The notes beneath the pieces were generated by a model. It did not search any database and was not told where the DNA came from. It worked only from the letters and a program-made list of their open reading frames with translations. 64,000 bases of DNA from Flammeovirgaceae bacterium UBA7330 (GTDB taxonomy: Bacteria; Bacteroidota; Bacteroidia; Cytophagales; Cyclobacteriaceae), in contig DKPQ01000002.1 in the NCBI GenBank assembly GCA_002471275.1, positions 124,001 to 188,000 of the forward strand. Reading direction: 5' to 3'. The position numbers and the translations under genes were made by a program. The first letter of the stretch is position 1. The number at the start of each line of letters is the position of its first letter. Below are positions 55,101 through 63,341 of this stretch, in pieces.

Positions 55101-55598
55101 TCTGTGGTGTTGAGTACCATTGGCGTATTCCTTGGGTTGGTGATCTTTCAAATGGACTTCGTGGTAATTATGACCATGATTGGTATCATTTCTTTGGCGG
55201 GTATCGTAGTAAATAATGCGATTGTGTTGATCGACTTTATTGAACTGAGTAGAAAAAGAAAAGCTGAGGAAATGGGCGTTGATCAGTTACCTTTTGAGGA
55301 TGTGATAGGCTCTATTGTAGAGGCTGGGAAAACCAGGTTGCGTCCGGTATTGTTGACCGCCATTACGACCATTGTGGGTTTGATTCCTCTGGCAGTAGGG
55401 ATAAACATTGATTTCATAAAATTGTTTACCATCTATAATCCGGACTTCTATATGGGGGGTGACAATGTGATCTTCTGGGGGCCGATGTCATGGACCATCA
55501 TTTTTGGATTGACATTTGCGACTTTCCTCACCCTTGTGATCGTGCCGGTGATGTATCTATTCTTCGCCAGGATCAACAGGAGATTAGGTATCAGTTAA
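52158..55598 (+). CDS. RND-family efflux pump, inner-membrane subunit
   Basis: A 1146-residue pump of the AcrB/HAE type, longer than the usual 1030-1050. The first helix and KDSYPEIEQPIVYVGTPYPG are typical. The fourth helix reads LALGMLVDNGIVVVENVYRL with Asp418-Asn419 where AcrB has two Asp. An extra hydrophobic pair (VGILIGVGILFLLIKW, LLIVLGAIIALDVYVL) lies between helices 6 and 7. Near the C-terminus IVVNNAIVLIDFIELSRKRK and LLTAITTIVGLIPLAVGINI are seen, followed by an insert KLFTIYNPDFYMGGDNVIFW. It works with the adaptor and TolC genes before it. The cargo is unknown. Confidence 0.93.
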   Translation: MAKDINQSDDLKNQEQVDKQFWLTTFALKNKNTVFFLTFLIVVMGIISYQALPKDSYPEIEQPIVYVGTPYPGNSPVDIENLVTRELEKEINTISEVEEISSTSVQDYSTIIVEFQADVDVEDALQKVKDAVDKAKPELPTDLPQDPNVFEMNFSEFPIMNINLSGNYSVQKLEEFAEIIQDEIEKISGISRVDITGVEDKEVKIMVNPYEMEARDINFSDIENAVTAENVTLSGGNILQDGLRRSIRVVGEFTDPQQMEDIVIKHEKGNIVYLKDIAEIEFGYTEKESYARLSTHPVVSVDVIKRSGENMLEITAAIDEVMERVRPTLPDDLEIVRTNDQSTFVKMMVSNLENNIISGVILVVLVLLFFLGTRNALFVGIAIPLSMFIAFNVLGAMDITVNMMILFSLILALGMLVDNGIVVVENVYRLMEEGYSPLAATKKGVGEVAMPIISSTATTLAAFLPLALWPGLMGQFMSYLPLGVMITLTSSLFVALVINPVLIASFMKVQNGNREVNYGKLWRNVGILIGVGILFLLIKWTVLGNLLIVLGAIIALDVYVLDPLSQRFQAIFLPFLERIYSRTLTFALGGWRPYLFFFGTVFLLVFSFMLMAAFPPKVIFFPINEPKYVNVFIELPIGTDIERTNEYAHKVESQVLDLVKPYDYMVESVITKVGEDASDPNDPSAFGQGSTPNKARITVNFVEFQFRKDPETGDFVMTSDVMEEIRNSITHYPGVTITIDKDAAGPPTGKPINIEIVGPDLEKLIELTENVRLMINESAIQGIEELKSDLETGKPELIVDIDREKARRFGLSTYNVANEVRTSLFGKEISKFKLGEDDYDIELRLQDKYRYDMDALMNKSITFRDQTDGSIHQVPISAVAEAELSSTYGSVKRKDLDRMITLSSNVLGGYNPTEINNQIKTLLENELEMPNGYTYKFGGEQAEQEKEMAFLSRALLLAVFLIFLIIVSQFNKVTTPIIIMSSVVLSTIGVFLGLVIFQMDFVVIMTMIGIISLAGIVVNNAIVLIDFIELSRKRKAEEMGVDQLPFEDVIGSIVEAGKTRLRPVLLTAITTIVGLIPLAVGINIDFIKLFTIYNPDFYMGGDNVIFWGPMSWTIIFGLTFATFLTLVIVPVMYLFFARINRRLGIS

Positions 55599-55617
55599 GA
55601 AAAGAATTTCGGACACT

Positions 55618-55677
55618 TAGATATTCTGACTCTCAGACTGGTCCGAATGTCTGAGTGTCGGAATGTCTGAATATCTA
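55618..55677. repeat. 60-bp stem-loop with 10-bp direct repeats after the RND operon
   Basis: TAGATATTC at 55618-55626 pairs with GAATATCTA at 55669-55677. Inside, CTCAGAC (55632-55638) pairs with GTCTGAG (55649-55655) over a ten-base loop. GAATGTCTGA occurs twice (55645-55654, 55661-55670). It may end the RND transcript or be a dispersed repeat element. Confidence 0.6.
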
Positions 55678-55684
55678 CAGTATT

Positions 55685-56926
55685 ATGTCAAGATATATGG
55701 TATTTATTGTTATTGCAGTCCTTTATGTGGCGCTGGACCTGTACCTGTATCAGGCCATCAAATTGCTGATCGAGGATTTTACTCCCACAGTCAGGAAAGT
55801 CCTGAGGATAAGTTATTTCATTGTTTCTATTGGTTTTTTTATCGGAGTGATACTCTATAGCAAGCTGGACCCCAAGGTTTTTGGCGGATTAAGAGTTGTA
55901 TTGATGACCGGCTTCTTTATCACTCTGATAGGCAAGCTCTTGGCGGCACTTTTTCTTTTTGCTGATGACCTTCGTCGGTTCACATATTACCTGATCGATC
56001 TTTTGCCATCTAAATCTGAAACGCCACACGACAGTTCCAGGTCAGAGTTTATGGCTAAATCCGCCATGATTGCCGGAGCGGTGCCGATTGCTGTTTTTAG
56101 TTTCGGGATTCTATCAGGGGCACATGATTACCGTGTCAGGAAGCGGGTCATTCATCTCAAAAACCTCCCGAAAGCCTATGACGGGATCCGGGTTGTACAG
56201 ATATCCGATATTCATACCGGCAGCTTTTTCAATCGTAAGGCGGTAGCAGGAGGTGTAGATCTGATCAATGCACAGAAACCAGACATCGTCTTTTTTACCG
56301 GTGACCTGGTGAACAATAAAAGTGAAGAAGCCAAACCCTACCTGGACATCTTTAAGAAGGTGAAAGGTGATATGGGGGTGTTTTCCACCATGGGAAACCA
56401 TGACTACGGAGATTATTCAAGTTGGACCAGCCAGGAGGCCAAGCAGCAGGACATCAAAAACCTTCATGAGATGCATCATTACATGGGCTGGGACCTGCTG
56501 CTCAATGAAAATCGAACCCTGAAAGTAGACAATGAGGAGATAGCTATTCTCGGATTGGAAAACTGGGGTGCTGGCAGATTTTCAAAATATGGGGATATGA
56601 AGAAGACGGTTAAAGGAACTGAAGAAATTCCATTCAAGCTGTTATTGTCCCATGACCCCAGTCATTGGGATGCCCAGGTTCGTCCGGAGTATCCTGACGT
56701 GGCCCTTCAACTGGCTGGCCACACACACGGCATGCAATTCGGTATTGAGATTGGTGATTTCCGTTGGAGCCCCTCACAGTACCTCTACAAGCAATGGGCC
56801 GACCTCTACCAGGAAGGCGATCAATATATCTATGTCAACCGGGGCTTTGGCTATATCGGCTATCCGGGCAGGGTAGGGATCCTGCCGGAGATCACGGTGC
56901 TGGAGCTGAAGAGAGAAATCGTTTAA
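55685..56926 (+). CDS. Membrane-anchored metallophosphoesterase (YkuE-like)
   Basis: A 413-residue protein when started at the ATG at 55685. Several hydrophobic helices lie in the first 150 residues. The phosphoesterase domain has VQISDIHTGSFFN, FFTGDLVNNKSEE, TMGNHDYGDY, LLSHDPSHWD and QLAGHTHGMQFG, the full five-motif set of metal ligands. YkuE-like enzymes hydrolyse lipid or nucleotide phosphoesters at the membrane; UDP-diacylglucosamine hydrolases are distant relatives. The exact substrate is unknown. The gene follows the 60-bp stem-loop. Confidence 0.88.
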   Translation: MSRYMVFIVIAVLYVALDLYLYQAIKLLIEDFTPTVRKVLRISYFIVSIGFFIGVILYSKLDPKVFGGLRVVLMTGFFITLIGKLLAALFLFADDLRRFTYYLIDLLPSKSETPHDSSRSEFMAKSAMIAGAVPIAVFSFGILSGAHDYRVRKRVIHLKNLPKAYDGIRVVQISDIHTGSFFNRKAVAGGVDLINAQKPDIVFFTGDLVNNKSEEAKPYLDIFKKVKGDMGVFSTMGNHDYGDYSSWTSQEAKQQDIKNLHEMHHYMGWDLLLNENRTLKVDNEEIAILGLENWGAGRFSKYGDMKKTVKGTEEIPFKLLLSHDPSHWDAQVRPEYPDVALQLAGHTHGMQFGIEIGDFRWSPSQYLYKQWADLYQEGDQYIYVNRGFGYIGYPGRVGILPEITVLELKREIV

Positions 56927-57143
56927 AAACGTTTTTGATATATTGTCGCTTGAAGCAGCGGGTTCAAGTTTCATGTCAATATGAAAATGGATGGACCTTT
57001 TTGTTTTTCAAGGAAGCTCCTTTCAGTCGATCAGTTGCGCCAAATGACAAAGTATTTCGCAAGGCCTCATACCGATATAAGAAATAAGTCATTATTTTTA
57101 TTGAATGTCTGAATTAAGAAGTGCATGTTATGATTCACCATTC

Positions 57144-57854
57144 ATGAACCATGTAAAAATCATCACCCTGTTTTTAGCTTCAATAGGTTTATTAGCAGAT
57201 ATTCATGCTCAAAATACCACTAAGGCCATACCCCAGGGCTTTATTTCACTCTTTGATGGAAAATCGCTAAAAGGATGGCAAGCTGCAGATATGAGCTGGT
57301 GGACCGTCGAGGATGGAGCCATTACTGCACGTATTACAGAAGATAAGCCTTGCAATAAAAATCAGTACCTGTTCAGCGATTATGGAACAATGGCCGATTT
57401 TGAATTGAAACTGAAACACCGATTGGTGAGTGATTACAATGTAAATGGTGGATTTCAGTTTCGGAGTGAACACTATGAAGTTGATGATTGCAAAGGCTAC
57501 CAGGTCGACAACAACACTGAAACTAATTGGTTGGTGCGCTTGTATGACGAATTTGGGCGCCACACACTTGCATGGCGAGGGGAAAGAACAGTTTTTGAGG
57601 AATCAGGTCAGCCTGTAACCACCAAAATACCAGAAGCACAGGGCGAAGCTCATTTCGAATTAGGACAATGGCATGAATATCATCTGATATGCAAAGGAGA
57701 TACCCTCACACTGTTGGTCAACGGAATACTGGTTGCAGAAGTTATTGATCGTGATCCTGCTAATAAGGACGCATCAGGTCTTTTAGCTTTACAATTACAC
57801 TCTGGCAAACCGATGCTGGTGCAATTCAAGGACATATGGTATAAGGAATATTAA
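57144..57854 (+). CDS. DUF1080 (3-keto-disaccharide hydrolase-like) secreted protein
   Basis: A 236-residue protein when started at the ATG at 57144, which gives the signal MNHVKIITLFLASIGLLADI; 13 codons before it are open but not part of a signal. GFISLFDGKSLKGWQA then WWTVEDGAITARI, NGGFQFRSEH and QWHEYHLICKGDTLTLLVNG match the DUF1080 jelly-roll. The family includes 3-keto-glycoside hydrolases. It ends 46 bp from a convergent amidohydrolase gene, and a related protein is encoded at 58859. Confidence 0.88.
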   Translation: MNHVKIITLFLASIGLLADIHAQNTTKAIPQGFISLFDGKSLKGWQAADMSWWTVEDGAITARITEDKPCNKNQYLFSDYGTMADFELKLKHRLVSDYNVNGGFQFRSEHYEVDDCKGYQVDNNTETNWLVRLYDEFGRHTLAWRGERTVFEESGQPVTTKIPEAQGEAHFELGQWHEYHLICKGDTLTLLVNGILVAEVIDRDPANKDASGLLALQLHSGKPMLVQFKDIWYKEY

Positions 57855-57864
57855 TCTCTTTTAA

Positions 57865-57895
57865 GCTTTTTGTTACTATTGTCACCAACAAAAGC
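57865..57895. terminator. Stem-loop between convergent DUF1080 and nitrilase genes
   Basis: GCTTTTTGTT at 57865-57874 pairs with AACAAAAGC at 57887-57895 with one bulged T. It lies in the 46-bp gap between the two convergent genes and could end transcripts from both sides. Confidence 0.45.
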
Positions 57896-57900
57896 GTATC

Positions 57901-58842
57901 CTACTTCATCCAAACGGGTTTCGTCTCAGACTGATTTTCCATCCCAACAATGTCTCTGTATAACTCAGGCCTCCGGGCATTTCGGTAGCGATATCCTCCG
58001 GCCAGTTTCAGTTTGTCCGGGGTAATCGTAGCGATGGTTATGTCATCCTCAAAACTGCGGATCTCGGTCAGGACCTCGCCATATGGATCCAGGATCATGG
58101 AGTTGCCATTTTTCAGGTGCTCTCCATCGTAGCCAATCGGGTTGGTATACACATAATACACGCCATTGTCATAAGCCCTGGCAGGCAGCCATCGCATGAG
58201 CCAACCCCTGCCTTTGGGTCCGTCAAATTCCAGTCGCAACGGTACAGGGTCCGCCAACCGTTTTTGCCACAGCTTATCATCTACATAGCCTCTTCCGGGC
58301 ATGGCAGAGGGGGTGCAGCAGGTTACATGTGGAGCAAAAATCAGATCGGCTCCGAGTAAGGTGGTCGCTCGCACATTCTCGATGATGTTGTTGTCATAGC
58401 AGATCAGTATACCGCACTTCCAACCTTTGATATCAAAGACTACATATGCATCCCCCGGGGTCATATAGGGACTGATGAATGGATGCAGCTTTTGATATTT
58501 AGCTTTCAACCCGGACCCATCCACACAAAGGTAAGTGTTGAAGATCTTGTCATCCGATCTTTCGACCAGCCCGGCCAGTAAGGTAATGTCATATTTTTGG
58601 GCGATATCGATCAGTTGAATGGTAGATGGTCCATGAGGAACTTCCTCAGCCAGATCAAAGGCCTCCGCTTTGCTGAGATTTTTGAAGAAGGTATACGCTG
58701 TGACCGACATCTCATGGAAACTGATCACTTCGGCACCTTTTTCCTTTGCCAGGGCCGTGAGTTTTTCAATCACCGATAAATTATAATCCTTATCCCCGTC
58801 TTTGGGCTCAAACTGAGCCACTGCTACTTTCAGATTTTTCAT
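57901..58842 (-). CDS. Nitrilase-superfamily carbon-nitrogen hydrolase
   Basis: A 313-residue hydrolase with the Glu-Lys-Cys triad of the family: Glu in VISFHEMSVTAY (about residue 43), Lys in KYQKLHPFIS, and the nucleophile Cys in CGILICYDNNIIENVR. It is likely to cleave a C-N bond in amides or carbamoyl compounds. The normal EIRFPE pattern after Cys is replaced by DNNIIEN. It stands between the two DUF1080 genes, the second of which it follows on the same strand after 16 bp. Confidence 0.9.
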   Translation of the reverse strand: MKNLKVAVAQFEPKDGDKDYNLSVIEKLTALAKEKGAEVISFHEMSVTAYTFFKNLSKAEAFDLAEEVPHGPSTIQLIDIAQKYDITLLAGLVERSDDKIFNTYLCVDGSGLKAKYQKLHPFISPYMTPGDAYVVFDIKGWKCGILICYDNNIIENVRATTLLGADLIFAPHVTCCTPSAMPGRGYVDDKLWQKRLADPVPLRLEFDGPKGRGWLMRWLPARAYDNGVYYVYTNPIGYDGEHLKNGNSMILDPYGEVLTEIRSFEDDITIATITPDKLKLAGGYRYRNARRPELYRDIVGMENQSETKPVWMK

Positions 58843-58858
58843 CCTTTATACTTAGTGA

Positions 58859-59572
58859 TTATTTATCCGGAGTAAGCTCCTTCAACCTAAAATTTTTATA
58901 TCTGATCTCCATGGGAGGACCAACATGCACCTGCACACCAATCAGCCCCGACCTGGTTTTGTTTTCCTCATCATTGTCGATCACTATGCTCATGACGTGC
59001 CCATTGATCATGTGTACCATCACATCACCTTTGGCAATGATATGGTATTCATTCCAGTCATTGGGTTTGATAAATGCTGTGAGAGCATCTTTATCTCCCA
59101 CCGTCCCGATGGCTTCAACATCTTTTCCATCTTCCTTTCGACTGATCTGTCCCCTGAGTGCCAAAAACCTTCGACCCTGCTCTTCATAGTTTTGTCCTGA
59201 CCATTGATTGGGTCCGTCGATGTCCATCTGATACCCTCGCAGCCTGTATTTTTCAAATTCTACACTGCGATAGTTGATGCCGCTGTTGCCCTTTTCCGAA
59301 ACCTTTACATCTACTTTCAATTCAAAGTCGGAAGGTGTGCCTCCCCTCCAAATAATAAAAGTATTGTGTTTTACAATAGTCTCAGGCGTGATCGTTCCCA
59401 CCAGTTCACCATTGTCTAAGGACCAGTAGACCGGATCGCCTTCCCAATCTTTCAGGGTCCCATCAAAGATCGAGACAAACCCTGTTTCATCCGTCGACGG
59501 TTGAGGGAATTGGGGCTGCGCAAAAACCATTGCAGCATATAGAATCAATGGGATGATCAAGAGGTGTTTCAT
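58859..59572 (-). CDS. DUF1080 (3-keto-disaccharide hydrolase-like) secreted protein
   Basis: A 237-residue protein with a signal (MKHLLIIPLILYAAMVFAQP). GFVSIFDGTLKDWEGDPVYW, ETIVKHNTFIIWRGG, NSGINYRSVEFEK, LRGYQMDIDGPNQWSGQNYE and NDWNEYHIIAKGDVMVHMIN match DUF1080 jelly-roll proteins closely. It is more typical of the family than the one at 57144. The nitrilase gene follows on the same strand, so the two are probably one operon. It is divergent from the glutamate-synthase-like gene. Confidence 0.9.
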   Translation of the reverse strand: MKHLLIIPLILYAAMVFAQPQFPQPSTDETGFVSIFDGTLKDWEGDPVYWSLDNGELVGTITPETIVKHNTFIIWRGGTPSDFELKVDVKVSEKGNSGINYRSVEFEKYRLRGYQMDIDGPNQWSGQNYEEQGRRFLALRGQISRKEDGKDVEAIGTVGDKDALTAFIKPNDWNEYHIIAKGDVMVHMINGHVMSIVIDNDEENKTRSGLIGVQVHVGPPMEIRYKNFRLKELTPDK

Positions 59573-59655
59573 GGGTGATGAGGTTTTGATTTATAAACCT
59601 AAACATGTCCGAAGAAATAATTTGGTTCTACAGACATTATTTGATTCCATTTTAC

Positions 59656-59669
59656 ACCTAACTTTAGGT
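59656..59669. promoter_or_regulatory. Small inverted repeat upstream of the glutamate-synthase-like gene
   Basis: ACCTAA, two bases, TTAGGT form a perfect 6-2-6 inverted repeat 18 bp before the ATG at 59688. It also overlaps TAACTTTA, one base off the promoter -7 consensus. It may be a regulator site, but there is no second copy nearby to support that. Confidence 0.35.
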
Positions 59670-59687
59670 CCGCCCAAACCCACTGAA

Positions 59688-61196
59688 ATGAGACACATCT
59701 TTTATATCATCGTCATCTTATGTATCCTGATCGCAGGAGTAGCTTCTTACTTTGACCCGGACTATCTGTGGTCATACATCATTTTACTGCCGCTGTTGTT
59801 TATTGGTATCTATAACAGGATCCAAAAAAATCACGCCATTCTGAGGAATTTTCCGTTGCTGGGGTACTTCCGTTATTTCTTTGAGATGATCGCTCCGGAG
59901 ATACAGCAGTATTTTATCGAGCGGCAAACGGATGGTGCACCTTTTAGCAGGAATCACCGTGCCCTGGTTTATCGACGTGCCAAGAATGTCAATGACACGC
60001 ATCCTTTCGGTACCCAACTCAATATCAATGATTCTCATTATGAAGCCCTGAGGCATTCTATCTATGCTACGGAGCCGGAGACTGAGTTTCCACGGGTAAC
60101 CATCGGTAGCAGCCTGTGCCAGCAACCCTATAGTGCTTCAATTCTCAATATTTCTGCCATGAGTTTTGGTGCCCTGAGTAAAAATGCCATCCTGGCGTTG
60201 AGCAAGGGAGCGAAAAAAGGAAATTTTTATCACAATACCGGTGAGGGAGGGATATCTCCTTATCACCTGGAAGGGGGTGCAGACCTGATGTGGCAAATTG
60301 GAACCGGTTACTTTGGCTGCAGAACACCAGAAGGGGATTTTGATCCCGAGATGTTTAAGCAAAATGCATTGAGACCGGAGGTAAAGCTCATTGAAATTAA
60401 GATTTCGCAGGGAGCTAAACCGGGACATGGGGGTGTGCTGCCAGCTGTAAAAAACACAGAGGAGATATCGAAGATCAGAGGATGCAAACCGCACTCGCTG
60501 GTATTATCACCTCCCGGTCATAAAAAGTTCACGAACGCAACGGAGCTGATCTATTTTATCAAAGAGCTTAGAGATCTCTCCGGAGGAAAACCTGTTGGCT
60601 TTAAGTTATGCATTGGTAGAACAGAGGAATTTATCGAGATCTGTCGGGAGATGAAGGAAGAGGGGATCTGGCCTGATTTTATTACAGTGGATGGGGCAGA
60701 AGGAGGAACCGGGGCTGCACCACTGGAATTTTCGGATTCTGTTGGGATCCCGTTGGAGCCGGCATTGATCTTTGTTCACCGAACCTTAATCAAATACGGC
60801 TTGCGACAGGAGATCAAGGTGATCGCCAGTGGTAAAGTACTTTCAGCGTTTTCCATTCTCAGGGTAAAAGCTTTAGGCGCAGATATATGCAACTCTGCCA
60901 GGGCATTCATGTTTAGCCTGGGCTGTATCCAGGCTTTGCGTTGCAACACCAACGAATGCCCGACAGGCGTAGCCACACAGAAGAAGATGCTCGTCAAGGG
61001 GTTGGTCGTTTCCGACAAAGCCGAGCGGGTCTATTATTTTCATAAGAACACCATCCATGCCGTATTGGAGTTGCTGGCTTCCTGTGGTTGCAAGCACACC
61101 GACGAGATCAATATCAACATGTTTGTGAAAGGAGATGAAATGGTAGCCCTGTCCAATAAATACTTCCCGGATTCCGTGTTGAACAGGGTGGATTAG
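59688..61196 (+). CDS. FMN-binding glutamate-synthase-family protein
   Basis: A 502-residue protein when started at the ATG at 59688 (MRHIFYIIVILCILIAGVAS); 45 upstream codons are open but overlap the divergent gene. Two hydrophobic helices lie at the N-terminus, then a GltB-like TIM barrel that binds FMN: GEGGISPYHLEGGADLMWQI, SQGAKPGHGGVLPAVKNTEE, VDGAEGGTGAAPLEFSDSVG and cysteines in CNTNECPTGVATQ. It lacks the glutaminase domain of true glutamate synthase. Members are common in Bacteroidota; the electron donor and substrate are not settled. Confidence 0.9.
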   Translation: MRHIFYIIVILCILIAGVASYFDPDYLWSYIILLPLLFIGIYNRIQKNHAILRNFPLLGYFRYFFEMIAPEIQQYFIERQTDGAPFSRNHRALVYRRAKNVNDTHPFGTQLNINDSHYEALRHSIYATEPETEFPRVTIGSSLCQQPYSASILNISAMSFGALSKNAILALSKGAKKGNFYHNTGEGGISPYHLEGGADLMWQIGTGYFGCRTPEGDFDPEMFKQNALRPEVKLIEIKISQGAKPGHGGVLPAVKNTEEISKIRGCKPHSLVLSPPGHKKFTNATELIYFIKELRDLSGGKPVGFKLCIGRTEEFIEICREMKEEGIWPDFITVDGAEGGTGAAPLEFSDSVGIPLEPALIFVHRTLIKYGLRQEIKVIASGKVLSAFSILRVKALGADICNSARAFMFSLGCIQALRCNTNECPTGVATQKKMLVKGLVVSDKAERVYYFHKNTIHAVLELLASCGCKHTDEININMFVKGDEMVALSNKYFPDSVLNRVD

Positions 61197-61774
61197 TTTT
61201 CGGCTTTTCTCCGCATAAAATAAAGCGGTTGATTTCCATAGTTCCCATCCCAGACGTGATAGGTCTCGAAGCCAAACCGCTGATAGACCAGCTTGTTTTG
61301 AGGGATAGAAGTCTCCAGGTAGATTGGCAGATTAAGTTTTTTGGATTGTTCGAAGATTTTTTCTTTCAGCTCCCAGGCACCACGGCCACCACGACTTTGG
61401 TCAGAGGCACCGAAAAACCAGAAGTAAAGAAAGTTCCCATCCGCCGGACGCTGCTTTTTCACATAGGCATCGCGTTTCAGGATTTTGAATACCCGCTCAA
61501 TACCGATGGTACGGAAGACAAGCTTTGCCTGATTGAAGTAATCCCGAAGTCCTTCCTTCCTGAAGTTGTAACGGTAACATAGGGCAATGGCTTCCTTGTC
61601 TTTAGAAAAATAGACGCCGTCCCGCATTTTGCTGGTCTCATACACATAGTCTGCCAGGTGTTTGATCCGCTCGGCTTTATGTTCGTCAGGTTTAACAATA
61701 TGCAGGACACTGGGATTTTCTACAAAAGCTTCACTGATGATCCTGATAGCATTTTCTTTTTCTGTCAAACCCAT
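61193..61774 (-). CDS. GNAT-family acetyltransferase
   Basis: A 193-residue protein when started at the ATG at 61774. FLYFWFFGASDQSRGGRGAW holds the acetyl-CoA loop (QSRGGRGA), followed by LPIYLETSIPQNKLVYQRFG and FETYHVWDG, a GNAT C-terminal strand and the substrate part. Its stop overlaps the stop of the convergent glutamate-synthase-like gene by 4 bp. The acceptor is unknown. Confidence 0.85.
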   Translation of the reverse strand: MGLTEKENAIRIISEAFVENPSVLHIVKPDEHKAERIKHLADYVYETSKMRDGVYFSKDKEAIALCYRYNFRKEGLRDYFNQAKLVFRTIGIERVFKILKRDAYVKKQRPADGNFLYFWFFGASDQSRGGRGAWELKEKIFEQSKKLNLPIYLETSIPQNKLVYQRFGFETYHVWDGNYGNQPLYFMRRKAEN

Positions 61775-61856
61775 GAAAAACAAAGAAAATAAAGTTTGAT
61801 CAAACAAAGATGGTGTAAAACCATAGGATCAACTGAGTTTTTAGGATTCTATGCTT

Positions 61857-61864
61857 TACTTTTG
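61857..61864 (+). promoter_or_regulatory. Candidate -7 promoter element of the leu operon
   Basis: TACTTTTG matches TAnnTTTG. It lies 52 bp before the leuC start, which leaves a leader of about 45 bases. No attenuator with leucine codons or T-box was seen in that leader. Confidence 0.5.
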
Positions 61865-61915
61865 CAGTCCAATTTCCGAAGAGGAGAATATTATTTTAAC
61901 TGACGTTGTCGAAAG

Positions 61916-63328
61916 ATGGGAAAAACACTATTTGATAAGATTTGGGATAGCCATGTGGTGGCTACAATTGAAGAAGGTCCAAGCGTATTGTACATTGACC
62001 GTCACCTCATTCATGAAGTGACTAGCCCTCAGGCATTTGCGGGGATTGAAAAAAGGGGAGTGGAAGTATTCAGACCCCAAAACACCGTAGCAACTCCTGA
62101 TCACAACGTGCCTACCATAGATCAGCACCTGAGCATCAAAGATGAGCTTTCTCGCTTTCAGGTCAACAAGTTGACTGAAAACTGCGAGCGACATGGCGTG
62201 ACCCTTTTTGGTCTCAACCATCCTTATCAGGGAATTGTGCACGTGATCGGACCACAGCTTGGTCTTACCCGTCCGGGCATGACCATCGTATGTGGAGACA
62301 GCCACACATCTACACATGGAGCATTTGGTAGTGTAGCCTTCGGAATTGGAACCAGTGAGGTAGAAATGGTACTTGCCACACAATGTATCATGCAGCCCAA
62401 ACCAAAGAAAATGCGAATCTCTGTAGAAGGAGAGTTGCCTAAAGGAATTTCAGCCAAGGATGTGGTCCTCTATATCATCTCCAAGGTTACAGCAAGTGGT
62501 GGTACGGGTTACTTCGTAGAATTTGCAGGATCGGCGATCAGGTCACTGTCTATGGAAGGACGAATGACTGTTTGCAACATGAGCATCGAGATGGGTGCAC
62601 GAGGAGGATTGATTGCTCCTGACCAAACTACTTTCGACTATGTAAAAGGAAGAGAGTATGCACCTAAAGGAGCAGAGTGGGAGAAGGAATTGGCCAAATG
62701 GAAAGAATTGTACTCTGATGAGGATGCAGTTTTTGATAAAGAGATTGTTTTCGATGCTGCAGACATTGAGCCGATGATCACTTACGGAACCAACCCGGGT
62801 ATGGGAACCAAAGTGAAGGGAAGGATCCCAACATTGGATGAAGTACCTGAGAAAGAGCGCAACTCATTCACCAAGTCAATGAAATATATGGGCTTCAATC
62901 CAGGAGATGAGTTGATTGGTAAGCCAGTAGATTATGTATTCGTAGGTAGCTGCACCAATGGACGAATTGAAGACCTGAGAGAGGTGGCCAAATTTGTGAA
63001 GGGAAGGAAGAAAGCAGATAACATCACTGCATGGATCGTTCCCGGTTCCAAGCAGGTGGAGCAGCAAGCCATAGAAGAGGGCATTGTAGATATCCTTGAG
63101 GAGGCTGGCTTTAAGCTTCGTCAGCCTGGTTGTTCAGCCTGTCTGGCCATGAATGACGATAAGATCCCATCAGGAAAATATGCGGTTTCTACATCAAACA
63201 GAAACTTCGAAGGAAGACAGGGTCCCGGATCCAGAACATTGCTGGCAAGTCCGGTAACCGCAGCTGCCGTAGCAGTCACAGGTACCATAGTAGACCCAAG
63301 AGAAATTAGCGAACTCGAACTAGTATAA
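61916..63328 (+). CDS. leuC: 3-isopropylmalate dehydratase large subunit
   Basis: A 470-residue aconitase-like enzyme. With LeuD it turns 2-isopropylmalate into 3-isopropylmalate in leucine synthesis (or acts on citramalate for isoleucine). The [4Fe-4S] cysteines are in VFVGSCTNGRIEDL and QPGCSACLAMNDD. CGDSHTSTHGAFGSVAFGIG is a fully typical motif. It is 13 bp before leuD and followed by a synthase gene, forming a leuCD-synthase operon. Confidence 0.97.
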   Translation: MGKTLFDKIWDSHVVATIEEGPSVLYIDRHLIHEVTSPQAFAGIEKRGVEVFRPQNTVATPDHNVPTIDQHLSIKDELSRFQVNKLTENCERHGVTLFGLNHPYQGIVHVIGPQLGLTRPGMTIVCGDSHTSTHGAFGSVAFGIGTSEVEMVLATQCIMQPKPKKMRISVEGELPKGISAKDVVLYIISKVTASGGTGYFVEFAGSAIRSLSMEGRMTVCNMSIEMGARGGLIAPDQTTFDYVKGREYAPKGAEWEKELAKWKELYSDEDAVFDKEIVFDAADIEPMITYGTNPGMGTKVKGRIPTLDEVPEKERNSFTKSMKYMGFNPGDELIGKPVDYVFVGSCTNGRIEDLREVAKFVKGRKKADNITAWIVPGSKQVEQQAIEEGIVDILEEAGFKLRQPGCSACLAMNDDKIPSGKYAVSTSNRNFEGRQGPGSRTLLASPVTAAAVAVTGTIVDPREISELELV

Positions 63329-63341
63329 GGAGAATAAAAAC

